64,000 nucleotides of DNA from Suillus spraguei (taxonomy: Eukaryota; Basidiomycota; Agaricomycetes; Boletales; Suillaceae). Both the position numbers and the translations under genes were made by a program. The stretch is from positions 1 through 64,000 of the forward strand of contig JABCPU010000247.1 of assembly GCA_016800925.1 (NCBI GenBank), read 5' to 3'. Below, in pieces: positions 46,851 to 58,965 of this stretch (within the stretch, counting starts at the first letter, position 1; every line of letters begins with the position of its first letter). Below the pieces are notes generated by a model that searched no databases, was not told the origin of the DNA, and saw only the letters and a program-made list of their open reading frames with translations.

Positions 46851-47862
46851 AGATCATTGTTGAGACTGAGGACGTTCGTTCGCCTTATAAAGGTGGTCTT
46901 TGATATCAGAAGATGAGAACTCGGATCCTGGAGATCACCAGTCACCACTTGCACGAATAGCGAAACTTTTAGGACAGAAGGCTATAAGTCTTTAGGAAGA
47001 CGCTTAGTTTTGTAGATAGTAGTGCGTTGACAATAGGCGATACATAGTTCCTAAAACATATATATGCTATTTATACTCCGATACTCCGAAGTTCCGCTAT
47101 GCTCGACTCGTTACTCTCAACAGGAAACTCACGCTAGCGCTGATGTACCAGTCAACGCCCATCGCTATAAACAATTAGCAACCATAAGCTAAGTTGAATT
47201 GAATAAGCAATGTTATCGCATCGAATACCTAGGGTATCGATCTGAGACATCTGCACCACCACAATGACAAACAATTGGATTGTCATAAAGTGAAGATACC
47301 AATCGTCTGAGCGCTCTGACGCTGTTATAAGATGATTGTACATAACCCAACATCGTACTGATCACTCCCGGAATAGGTTTTGTCGCTGTCCAAAGAACTC
47401 GAATCTGTTGGCACAAGAATATCGGTGATCGCATTGGTCGATGCGGCTTTGTTGCAGGGATCTTGTATAGATGACCAAACTCACTCTGCATCGCGAGTAG
47501 ACGATTAGCATCATATTCTCACATTCAACTGTATTGCTTACCCATCGTATCAACTACGAAGGACTCAACCTCTTTCGTACAATCTATCATCACTCAAAAC
47601 AACACGCGTTTCATGCCACTCAAGACCAGTGATAGACCACAGTGGACCACCTGTCAAAATCGGCAGTCAAAGAGAGACGAACAAAGACACATGCCACTAG
47701 GTTTGCACACTGACCCATTACAGGCACTGTGGATGGTCAAACGCGCCAAAGCCGTCCACAGTGCTTGGGATATAAAGATGCGCCTCGCAGTATCTATGGG
47801 AGTCACCACAAATCCCTCACGCCGTCTTGCGTGTTTCATCCTTGACTCCAGTCTTGCAAACT
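46851..47862. other. intergenic, no supported gene
   Basis: AT-rich region with a C-terminal edge of the P450 promoter on the left and the upstream region of the 47.9-kb gene on the right. Only short overlapping frames are seen. Confidence 0.4.
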
Positions 47863-48812
47863 ATGGAAAACATACCCATCCAAACAGTCATAACGCGCTC
47901 CGGTAGCGCTACTTCAACGAGTATCAGCAATGCTTTGGTACCCTCTCCCACAGACAGACTCACTCCAGCCGAGCGTAAGGCCTTTGGCAAATCAGATAAC
48001 AAGGCTGCCAAGATCCTCGGTATTACACTCACACGCAATCATGTGGACCAGGATGGGAGACTTGCTCGAGTGCTATCTGCAGATCAAGAGAATCCCCAAA
48101 TTGGCAACACCCTAGGAGAGATGATGGGTCTCATAGGAGCGAAGCGTGCACGTAGCCGTAATTCAAGCGTCTTTAGGCCACGTAAGGGCCCACAACTTGC
48201 TTCAGGTATGGGGATGGACTTGGTAGAGAGGAACAAGAGGCGCAGAGTGGCTGGAGAGTATACGCAACGCGTGATCTTGGGACCCTTGCGCTCTAACGGG
48301 CCACTGCCGAGGAAAGCGAAGAATTACCGACTACCGTCGGCGACGACAGTGCATGCTCGTTCTTGGATCCTAGTGACATTGAGGAGACCGAAACACCTCT
48401 AGCAGAAAATAATGAAGAAGAGCTGGAAGATCTATTCGACAGTTCAAGAGGCTTTGTTTGGGACGTCCAAAATCCGTTTGCCACGCCTCCCAATACCGTC
48501 CTTCAGCAATATGTCAAAGCAAGGCGGCTTGGTGACACGATTGGGCCCTTTGATATTGCGCCGGTGGCATCGTCCTGCTACACAACTCCATCACCCGAAG
48601 AAGCAATTCCGGCACTCCATTCCGATGACTCGTTCAACGACATACTTTGTCCGGCGGAACGAGCTTACTTGGATTTTTTGATTGCACAAGACGAAGCTGA
48701 GGAACAGCCAAGGGAGAAGAGAAGGCAAAGAAGAGCGGCGGTGCGGTCGAGGAATAAAATGTTGGATGTGTTAGGAGCGGAGGCACGACAAGCTATCGAT
48801 GGGCAATGTTAG
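47863..48812 (+). CDS. conserved-looking acidic/basic protein of unknown function
   Basis: Two exons, 47863-48270 and 48312-48812, give 302 residues. The 41-bp intron (GTGATC...CGAG) contains the branch site CTCTAAC; without it the second frame (open from about 48295) would be out of phase. The N-terminal half is basic, with RLTPAERKAFGKSDNKAAKI, LGITLTRNH and RNKRRRV (possible nuclear signal). The C-terminal half is acidic (NNEEELEDLFD) and Ser/Thr/Pro-rich, ending REKRRQRRAAVRSRNKMLD, a charged segment that may be helical. It has no signal peptide or membrane helix, so it is probably nuclear. I do not recognise the family; a securin-like or chromatin-associated role cannot be judged from sequence. 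No neighbour hints at function. Confidence 0.82.
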
Positions 48813-49796
48813 CCTTCTGTTGAAAATGTATAATTACTATAATATGCCTATATATTCAATCACTGTAATGACAGAGACTCGTGCTTTGAAGGAGACGCCG
48901 ACGAGTTGTGGGGAAGACAGGCGAGCGAACAGAGCTAGGTACGATCTCAACTTCTATTCAAGAACTCATATTAATATTAACGTGCTTTGTACCTAGTAGT
49001 CACGCTAGTCAGCTAATGCTAACGTACAGGAAGGACTTGTCTCAGCTTCTATTCAAGAACCGAGATGTTCATATGTTACGGCGCTTGAAGTGAACAAGGA
49101 ACAAGATAAAACACAACTCGTTGACATACATCAGCGCACCGCTGCCCATTTGGCCTGCGCTCGGACCACTGTCTCTCCCTCGTACCTATCTCGGATCGTT
49201 CGGCCTTTTTCCTCTCTCCCTTGTCCGATTCTTCAGAGTTCAACACGAGTCGTACTCAGTTGAACCGCTTCAAGTTAGATTGGGACCAACTGGCTTGAAG
49301 CTTGAATTCGGCAGGGAGTCACATGACATGTTTAGCATCGGCGTTAAGTCAAGTCTCAACTCTCTTAACGCCGCAAAACGCCGCAAACTCGGATGCAACA
49401 CATTGCCTCAAACGCGTCCCTCTCGACTATAGTATTCGTACCGTACATCTAACTTCAAGTTATATTCGTCACCATATCCATATCTCCCTAACACAGCCCA
49501 CAGAGCACCGCGTAACACTTTCCTTTGTTTGCAGCGGTAATGATATAAATACAGAAATTCCCTAATTTGTCCACTGACCGGAAAATCGTCCTACACTTCG
49601 AATCTTCCATATCAAAGGAAGCCGTCAGTAAGTAGTACCGCCAAGTTCGAATGGAAGCCATCTATCTTTGGAATCCGGAGAGCGGTCATGGCATCACTTA
49701 CGAAACAAAAATTAGCATATAAGTGACCTACTCCGCACGTCCGATTTAACGTTCCCTTACCTCAGATCTCCTACAGAATTATCATCAAAGAGCAGA
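48813..49796. other. intergenic, no supported gene
   Basis: Short frames only; no recognised feature. Confidence 0.4.
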
Positions 49797-50130
49797 ATGC
49801 GCATTTCAGCTCTCCCCACACTCTTTTCCAGCTTTTTTCTTACTGAGATGGCGTTTTGTATCCCTTTATTGACTCCAGGTAGGGGTTATGCTCCTGATAC
49901 CCGTGGTGAGCTTCTTTTTAAACCATTTCTTGATTATGGCTAATATGTTCATGTTTTCGCTTACGATCTTGAAGAAATTCTCGGTTTACAAAACATCCGC
50001 ATCATGGACGTTGTAACTAGCCCTATCGGAATATTCCTAGGGGAGTTGAGCATGCCAACCTTGCGTGCAATGCAATTGCAGATAGACGATTATTGTTCCA
50101 AATTTCCGTGTCCTATGCCAAGTAAGTGTG
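49797..50130 (+). CDS. possible small secreted protein (low confidence)
   Basis: ATG 49797 opens MRISALPTLFSSFFLTEMA, a possible signal peptide, and reaches TPGRGYAPDTR before a GTGAGC donor. After a plausible intron ending GAAG (about 49978), the frame continues EILGLQNIRIMDVV and IGIFLGELSMPTLRAMQ up to SKFPCPMPSKCE and a stop near 50130. A longer Cys-containing frame follows (about 50128-50343) that would need an implausibly short 28-nt intron. Single copy, no known family; could be a chance frame. Confidence 0.3.
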
Positions 50131-50767
50131 AATAAGCTTATTTGTCCAGAGCTCATAAGCAATACCCAGGAGGGACATCCGAAATTTAATATTTGCATCA
50201 GACAGCAAGAGTTGTCCTCGCGGCGTTGCAAGACTTTCAATCGTATACCCTTCGAATTGTTGTATCTCTGGCAGGCATGCTATGTTCCAGTCTATCGTTG
50301 TTGTTCTAACATTTCAAATTATTTGCAAGTATATAACATGTAACTCAAGCTGGAGGAGTTTGTTTGCCTCACATAGTACATTGAAGTTACTCGTGATATA
50401 GGACAACAGGCCGTTGTAGTTTCTTGCACAAAATTCTTTGTTGCACAGCTTATATTATACCTATTACCAGCCATTGGAAGGCCTTACTTTCACCTTAATG
50501 GAAACGAACACTTGTCTTCTCGCTACCTACCAACTTGGGTCCTGCGCCGTGTCATGAAAAGTGTGATAGTCGCAAGTGTTGATACAGACTGATCAATCGT
50601 AGTTATCGTACAGCCATTGCTTAATAACACAGAGCGCATATGTGGGTGTTATAGCGACACTGCATGCAACTGTATCTGCTTAACAAACCTATAACAACAA
50701 TCGGCGGAAAGCTACCAGACTAAGGAAATCTGGCGTTTCACAACTCGTCGGATGAACCGGGCATCCT
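50131..50767. other. no supported gene
   Basis: Only short frames; 3' flank of module protein copy 4 at the right end. Confidence 0.4.
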
Positions 50768-51211
50768 CTACTGACTCATCACACTTATGCTAACATTGTT
50801 CAGAAGGTCATCGACATCTGAATGAAATACCATCAAATACTAGCCACCAAATTGGATAAAGACGGTACTGACCAACATCAATGCTAACCAGGCTGCTGTC
50901 ATCGCGCTTTTGGCTGAGGAGATCGACAACATCTCCGATGAAAGATTTAGCTAGGAGGGACGCCAAAATAGATAAATGCCTACTAGCGTCAATGTTGACT
51001 CTAACAATCAAGTCATCATGTTGATCCAAAGCATTCACGGTACGGTTGTTGAGAATATTGGCAATTACTGGACCACATCATCAGTAAGGAAACGGGCAGT
51101 TTGACGCTCAGTGAACTCACATACACTCACATCACGCTTCGTAGGTGAGGCAGCAGCACAGGCGACAATGTTGAGGGCGCAAGCGAGAGTAGCAACGGAG
51201 TGGAACAACAT
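50768..51211 (-). CDS. secreted phase-1 module protein, copy 4
   Basis: Four exons joined in phase 1 give 92 residues. Exon 1 is the signal peptide MLFHSVATLACALNIVACAAA followed by SPTKRDV, with Lys-Arg just after the cleavage region. Then come IIANILNNRTVNALDQHDD, NVVDLLSQKRDDSS and the terminal DVDDLLNNVSISVMSQ, stop. It is the shortest full member and shares the LLNN-xxx-xVL/M pattern and the exon phases with copies 1-3. Two Lys-Arg sites are present. A TATA box lies about 100 bp upstream. Isolated by 10 kb from copy 3; not in a recognisable segmental duplication. Confidence 0.78.
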
Positions 51212-51305
51212 GGCAATAGTGGCAGCAGTAAATAACACAGGAGACCACTGGTAAACCAGAAGATCAGTGATAAATGTTAAACACTTGATCCTCATCATGA
51301 GCTAT

Positions 51306-51313
51306 CTTTTATA
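51306..51313 (-). promoter_or_regulatory. TATA box of module protein copy 4
   Basis: TATAAAAG on the minus strand, about 95 bp before ATG 51211. Confidence 0.6.
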
Positions 51314-52502
51314 CCTAGAGTGTAGAAACGGGCATCGGCGAGAGACACAACCGAAGATCAGAAGGAATGCATGGACAGTCACTAGTGCTCCAACTATGAA
51401 AGATTCACGCGAATGATCTCTAAAGTCGAACAAGATAAAGAGTTGCCAGTGATAGAACTCTTGGTTATACACTCGCCAAAGCATACTAGAACTGAAAACA
51501 ATTCGGCTCCTGCAAGAAGACATGATGTCGCAGCGAATACAAGGATTCTGACGTAGTAGTAAAGCTGTCAGGTCAACGTCAAAAAGCATCTGGCCATGTC
51601 AACGGACTCACAAAAATGCATGCATCGATTTTAGCTTGATACAAGACTCTTTTGATTCGAATACGAATAACCTTGCATAATCCAAACATAGATGGAGTCA
51701 TATCCGGTGATGATAACTTCCTCTAATATGGCAATGCATGGCTTACCTTCGGTAAAATCTAACCATCATGGATCTGAAGATGGCGTGTCCTGGGTCTCTT
51801 CATGAGCACTAGTATATTATTCATGTATTCTGGAAATGCATGAGCACAAGGAGAGATATGAGCAAGGTTGCATAAGCGGAGAAAACCAAACGGTTAGAAG
51901 GAAGTCAATGCAGCTGCTAATGACTCACCGCAACGTCCCCCCGCCCTGAATCTAGAGGATAAGCCAGTAAAAATTCAATACCTGGGGACCACGTCACTGA
52001 CTCAGAGTATACCCTATTTCCTTATCCGCAGGGTAATCATCAGGACCGCTACTCTGGTGTAGAATGGGTGAGTCAGTGGTGTGCAAGCCGTCGACTTGGA
52101 TTTAGTCTCAAGGCTTTCAAGTTGATCTGATGGACTTCAGAATAGAGACTGCGTAGTGCAGGAGACGTTCGCTGGTTGCCCACTGAGATTTGTTTTCTAC
52201 ATACACGCATTTTGCAAGTACTTAGTGTAGTTTTAACTTTGGATGCAGTCGATCGACGATAAGGCCATGGGCGTTTACATAAGCGAACCCCCGTGAATAG
52301 CAAGTTTTCGTACGGTATATTACGGTCGGCTCGTTTGAATACAAGTTCGGGGCATGATAAACAGACCTGGGAATACGACGACTTATCGATATATCAACAT
52401 GTCATTAAAAGCTATTAAGTGGTATATTGAACAGATGTTGAAAATATCGTCCGTTAGAAGGGCACTATCTCGGGTGCATGCATCTGAACGGTATGGTGTA
52501 AT
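51314..52502. other. intergenic, no supported gene
   Basis: About 1.2 kb between module protein copy 4 and the 3' end of the ABC transporter. No coding frame supported. Confidence 0.4.
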
Positions 52503-55500
52503 TTACTTGCGACGAGCTAACTTCTGCTTGAGAGAGGAAAACACGCTGACAGTGCGAATGCGCATGAAATATGTGAGCCAGAAAGTCGCAATAACCTAAA
52601 GAGTACGTCAGCACCAGATCTGAGGGACGAAGTGCAGGCAGTAACTCACGTTAAACGCAATGAATCCAAAGATGATACCCAAGTCACGCCAGTGATCACT
52701 GAATTTGATGTTGAACCTCGAGTACAAATACTCATCCGTAGTCGTGTAGGGGCAGTACTGGCAGATCTCTGAAGCTCCGGGATCCGTGAGGTAGCCACCA
52801 GCGAATTCAATGAACGGATTCAAGTACGCGCCGCAAGTCAGACCATTCGGCGGGTTAACGGAGACTAATTCCGTGGAGGCGCAGTTGATAGCTTGACCGC
52901 CAATGGCTACGAGAACTAACATGAGGACGATTGTTCAGCAAGAAATCATTCACGAACCTTGACCAAGGAGGCCTTGGATCATGTACGTGAAAGGAGAGGC
53001 CCTATACATCCATCTCCACCAATTCAGCTCGAAGAACGGCTGGATGACGCCATCACTGGTGGACTGTTAGCGTGAACTCGGGTGGCTCAAAGCGTGCATC
53101 TCACAAGATTAGGATAAAGATAATAAGAGTTGTGAAGCATATGGATGCAATTGGAGGGGTTGGCGACATGGACGCAATAGCATGTCCAAACGTGGTGTAG
53201 TAGAACGGGAAGGTGACGGCGAGAATGAGGAACGTGTAGCCTGCCCGGTCTGTGGGGTATCCAACGGTCCAGTACCAGCAGAAAAAGAACATCGCAGAAC
53301 TTGTCACATTAAAAGGAAGCTCAGTGACAAGCTGAGATATGACGAGGGCCGTCCAATTATACATTCTAGTGGGACGTTCACGTATCTCGTACACGGTGCG
53401 AATCTCGATATAGACGGCCATGAGCTGATGGATGAGGGCAACGCAGATCACAAGGGAGAGGAAGATTGACTGAAAAGGAGTGAGAAAGTGATTGGACGAA
53501 GAATCTAAATTGATATGCTTACGAATAGCTTATCTTGGGTGCCCTGCAACGAGTCCTTTGCATGGAAGAATGTGAAACCCACAAGGAGACCACCAACGAT
53601 ATTAAGCAAAAACTTGGAGCGAATATAAGCAGGATTGCGCCAGTACGCTTGAAAATTCCTCTGAGTGAGCACATTGAACTGGTGCAACCACGATGTGGCG
53701 AAAACAGGGTGCCGGACTCGGGCGTCAGGCTTCTGTGGGTGAGAACGACCCTGTTCATGCAGGCCGTCGACATGATCTTGAAGCGCCGCCGCTTCTGGCG
53801 AGCGCTTCCACACACTGTACCAATCAGTGGTGGAGACCGCAGTTGCTCCGGCACCTATTACATCAAGCATGTATTCCGCCCTTTAAATTCCTGGTAAGCA
53901 CCTGACTCACATGATTACACCTTACTTACGGATTGTCATCAGAGCCGCAGCGTGGAGCACCATTACGCTCAAAGTAGTTCAGCATGGTCGACGAACTCTC
54001 GCCAATGTCGCCAAAGTAGACTGTCTGTCCACCCTTGCGGAGGAGTAACAATCTGTCGAAGACCTGGAAGAGCTCCGCCGAAGGTTGATGGATTCTAGTA
54101 CAGCTCATAAGCGTTGAAAAACTCTCATGTTAAAATGTTACTCACGTGCAGAGAATGGCCTGACCACGGTCAGCAAGCTCACGAAGTACCTGTACGATAG
54201 CCCAGGCAGATTGAGAGTCAAGACCGGATGTGGGCTCATCCAAGAAGAGTAGAAGTTTAGGCTGTTGGTCTCTTAGCACAATTGTAATTTGAAGAAATTG
54301 CGTTCAAACCTTGGCGGCGAGCTCCACTGCAATAGTGGTGCGTTTACGGTACTCAACCCCAAGGGAGCCAACGATAGCATCGGCATGGTCCTCTAGACCA
54401 CACATCTGAAGGCACTTGTCAACGCTACACTGGAAAGTTAGGTGGGTGACGGTCACAGGGAGAAATCGTACGCACTATGCTTCCTTGTCAGCGAGAGGAA
54501 CAGACTGTGGCTGGCGAAGATTAGCAGAGAAAAGGACCGCTTCACGGACAGTCGCCTCGGGAAGGTGGGTGTCGAGTTGTTGGCAGTAACCACTAAACAT
54601 GACAGTCAGGTGAGATCAGATAAATTATGACGACACTTACGTCTGAGCCTGGAAGTCTATGGGGAGCGGCTGTCCGCCAAATAATCGCTCACCAGTTATC
54701 ACACCCACACCGGCACGTTGTGCAAGAACATTCAAGAGCGTAGTCTATAAGTAGTCAAGTAAATGGTATGCGCGATTGGTATCATAGGAAGACATACCTT
54801 GCCAGCCCCAGACTCACCCATTAATGCGGTGAGTTTTCCAGGGACGACGAAGCCCGTGACATCATCAAGAAGGCGTTTCATCCCTCCTTCAACTGGAACT
54901 TCATATTGCAGGTGCTGCCACGTGAAGAGGTGCTCAACCTTGGGATTGTCGACAGTTGAGGGGTCAGCTACCCCAGAGTGAGATCTAGAACGAAACTCGG
55001 TATCAGCCTTTTCCTCATCGGGGACTTTAGAATTCCCATTGACAGCGTCAGATCCCTGCTTGAAGAGAACGACAGCACTGTCTATAGCAGACACAGTATT
55101 CAACTCTGTGGCAACTAGGAGAATCACCAAGAACCCAACGAAGAAGGCGCAAAGGATACCGAAGTTCTACGACGATGTTATAAGCCATTCGCAAAGTATA
55201 GAGTGACCACCCTACCCTCCAAAGTTGACTATACAAAAAGTCAAACGTCAATGCAACATAGGGGCTACCATCAACGAAACGCTGCCCGGGTTGCGATCCG
55301 ACAGTTGTGCAGACCTGATTTGCAAGCGTAACATTCTCGTACCCCGGACCCTGTGGGATAAGAGTGGAGCAAACTCCGTCGAGCGTATGGAATTCGTTCA
55401 CGATGAGTCCACCGAACGCCCACCACAATGGCTAAGACAGTAACGTCAATGTTGAACGAAGAAAAGTGTCATACAAGGTATGACGTACGTTCAACCACAT

Positions 55501-57787
55501 AATCCACCGCAAGCCTTTTGTAGCAGTTGGCCAAGGAACTGTGTATCCACCATAGAGCGACATCAAGAGAATGAAAATGCCACTAAAAGCTATTGCGCTA
55601 GAACGTGTTTTAAAGCTTGCAGCAATAGCTCTGAAGAATGATTTCATGGTTTGTGACATTGTGAAGATGAAAAGGTAAAAAATGCTATTGTGCAACAGGG
55701 TGAGCATTAATGCGGAGAAGAGACGACTTCAAGGACTTACAAAAACTGCGACGCAGTACGTTGCAACCCGACCAAGAAGTAAAGTATTACACCAAACACA
55801 AATTGGACGATTATGGTGACCGGAATATCAACTATGGTGTGCGCGAGACTCTGAATAAAAGGGTGGTGTAACGCGGCTTTCTGGTGACGAAGTACGATAG
55901 GACGCTGGAAGAAGAGCGAGGGGACTTCTGAAACGGATGTGATAGCATTGAAGAAGAGGCAGCTGAAAGAACCGTGAGGCACAAATTATGTGAGGGCAGA
56001 GGAAGATAGTTACAAGAACAGAACACCTTCACGAGAAAAATAGGCCAAGCTGTTATTTGGAACGTTCAGAAAGACGGTGCCCATAATTATTGCTTGAAAG
56101 ATTTGGGAACTATCATCTGACATTACTAAGGGCGGGTCAAACAAAAATGTCACTTACGCCAATCGTATAAAGAACTCAAGCCTATCACCAATGATGACTT
56201 GTACGCGGCGCTTCATGACCGTTTTGACTTGCTCGAGGACAGATGTCATATACACAGTAGATGTGTTGCCATGTTCAGCTGCCAAGCTGGCAAGATACGC
56301 CTGCTTATGTTCGTGATTACCAACGTATTGCTCGCAGCGCTGTTCAACGGCTTCCTGATTCTGACGACCGAGGTCAGAATCCTTGAAGTAGCTAGCCAAT
56401 TCATCTGATGTTCGCGGGATAGGGCCCGCATGTCCAGGACGGATTTTCCTCCCGTTCGGGTCCGTAACTGATAATGATGGTTATAAGGCGATACAAGACA
56501 ATCGCGATGCCATACCTGTAACCAGGAAGTCGGGAGTGGTCTGTCTGTCATGTGGTTCGAAGCCCAGACGAATGAAATAATCTTTGGCCGACTTTGCTGG
56601 ACCAAAATAGGCCATTTTCCCCTCTGCGATAACACAAACCTTATCAAATAGGTTGTATAATGGCTCGCCCGCCTGGTAGAGGGAGACAACCGTCGTTGTG
56701 CGTTTGATGTCTGTAATCTGACGCAATGTGCGGACAAACTCAAAGGCAGTCGAGGAGTCTAGTCCACGAGTAGAACTGAATGGAAAAACAAGTTAGAAGC
56801 ATGACACCTTGGATGATGATAACACCTTACTTATCCCACATACCAACTGAGCCTGCAGAGCCTAAAGATTCTGCGATAGAAACTCGCTTTCTCTCGCCGC
56901 CGGAAATACCTTGGATCTGAGCATTACCAACTATTGTGTGTCTTGAATTATAGAGGCCAAGAACTTTCATAAGCATCGTGGTGGTATCCTCAACATAGTC
57001 GTCGCGCGTCTGGCCGGAACGACGAATTGCAGGAGTACGGTTTCTAACAGCGAAAGAGAGCGTCTGGTCGACGGTCAGCGTCGGGAAATGGATATCATCC
57101 TCTGGACAGTAAGTGATATCGCCACGGAAGGAGTTATATACCTCCTCGGGGGTGAATGAATCATAGAAAATCTGACCCTCGACAGCATGATACTCCCTGT
57201 GTTGAGTAGCGAGCGTCTTGAGGAAGGTTGAGCATCCTGCACCAGGACGGCCAAGAACCACTGTACGGAAGCTCAAGCTCAAGAATGGAGACCGAGGAAA
57301 GGGCTGTGCTTACAAAGCATTTCACCAGGAGTGACCACACCCTCGAATCCAGACAAGATATCTCTAACTGAGGGTTGGCGAATTCCTCTTATCTTGGCGA
57401 GAAACGTGGACGGATGGAAAATTGCACCCACGGTGGGCTGGAACGAGGTGCGCGAACCTGCACCAATGACACGCAAATCCTTGAATACGACACCAAGTTG
57501 GCGGTCCTTTATACCTTCATCTTGACGGCTAATGGAGAGATAATGGAATGTTGGATTAGATAGTTTTATAAATAGCCACAGAATACTTGCTGTTTCACGT
57601 TGTCTCTGAGTGCTTGACTGAAGTCAAAGGATGAATCACTTTTCTCGGAGGGAGGTACATCTGAAGAATTTTTAATGAATGGAGGTGTAGATGTGTCCAC
57701 TGGCAGGTCTGGTTCTGAAGGAAGAATTGAAGTAGTTTCCGGGCTAGCTGGGAAGTCGACTAGTCCACCGGTTTCATGGAGGGCCAT
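52503..57787 (-). CDS. full-size PDR/CDR-type ABC transporter (ABCG)
   Basis: Plasma-membrane efflux pump of the fungal pleiotropic drug resistance family, reverse topology (NBD-TMD)2, about 1,450 residues in many exons. Start [17 protein letters not shown] at 57787. NBD1 (about 56.8-57.5 kb) has the fungal variant Walker [10 protein letters not shown] (Cys instead of Lys), [15 protein letters not shown] as signature and [15 protein letters not shown]1 spans about 55.0-56.2 kb. NBD2 has a canonical Walker A GESGAGKTT, Walker [17 protein letters not shown] and [12 protein letters not shown] (54.0-54.9 kb). The signature motif of NBD2 is degenerate in the PDR manner ([16 protein letters not shown]). 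TMD2 (52.6-53.7 kb) includes [16 protein letters not shown] and [13 protein letters not shown], then the luminal loop with Cys (SEICQYCPY). C-terminus ends [12 protein letters not shown]. Substrate is not predictable; xenobiotic or metabolite export is the family role. Confidence 0.93.
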
Positions 57788-58965
57788 GGCAAGATCGTAT
57801 CAAGGAACGGGAAAAGCGGGAACATTTTCTAGAGGGAATCACGGAATATATGGTCAACGTGTTGTTCGGTTCGGCATGTATAGTCTTGATCAAACCTTTT
57901 TTACATATACTTGAGAAGCGTAGATTGGGATGTCCCGCCACTTAACATTACCGTGGGATTCATTCGTTCTTCCACCAAAACGGGTTCCGTGGGTCTTGGT
58001 AGGAGCATAGGTCTATATTAATGTTATCATTCGGAATCCGCCTTTACCTTTACCTCATGAAAAGACCCCAGTGATGTACGAATGCTCTGCCACAGATAAT
58101 GGCACACCTAGAAGTGTCAAGTTTACACACCATCATAGTGGTATATTTAATCTGGATATGCATGATGTTACTGGAGTCATGCGGCACAACGCAGCGAGCG
58201 TGCTGCAGCCTGCAGGTTCATATCCTGCTCGGAGAGTTGTATTATCAAGTTAGAAGTTAAGATATCGAAGGCTAAGTACTCAACGATGCATGCATGAAGC
58301 GAAGAGTGTCTGAGGTCTTTTTAATTGTTCACCGAACGCGGTTGTGCCACACATCGGAACCTTGCGGCCCCTGACAAGAACGTTTGCACCGCTGTTATCA
58401 CCGCCTCCTAGCGTTGTCCTTGTCCTACCTTATCCTAGGGACACCTGCAATGCACTAAGTACGTGGTCTACCTCATGACGCCGTGCTGGACGCTTCTAGC
58501 TCAGGCTTAAGCGCTTCCATGTATATATGAACCAAAAACATGCAACGGAACATGCATGAAATAATAGATTGTTCCACATGTTACTACCATGATTGTATCA
58601 CCCTGACGTTTGATCACGGTCTACTGGGCACCAGGTGACAGGTATCATGGTACCATCATGACCGAGGAAGTCACAAGCTCCGTAACCATCAAAGTCCTGC
58701 ATAGGTCAGAACCAGTGAGCATATGGAAGTGAATTTTGCAGAAATGCGATGGCAGGCTATACACGAACTTGATCTCACCAATATGTAACCCTGACATGGA
58801 GGCGAGCTAACCGAACAATTGAAAAAGGGCCATGTACGCCCCACACAACTCGACATTGCAATAGCTGTTTTGCTGACGCGAGGCCAGCATCCGACCTTGT
58901 GGAAGCTAAATAATGAGGCATGTACAACAGATCCTTGTGCTATAGACTACCATGTCCCAGGTGGC
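57788..58965. other. intergenic; no hydantoinase-B exons seen
   Basis: About 1.2 kb between the ABC transporter promoter and the end of the hydantoinase-A-like gene. I looked on the minus strand for the missing hydantoinase-B half and found no frame resembling it. Confidence 0.5.
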
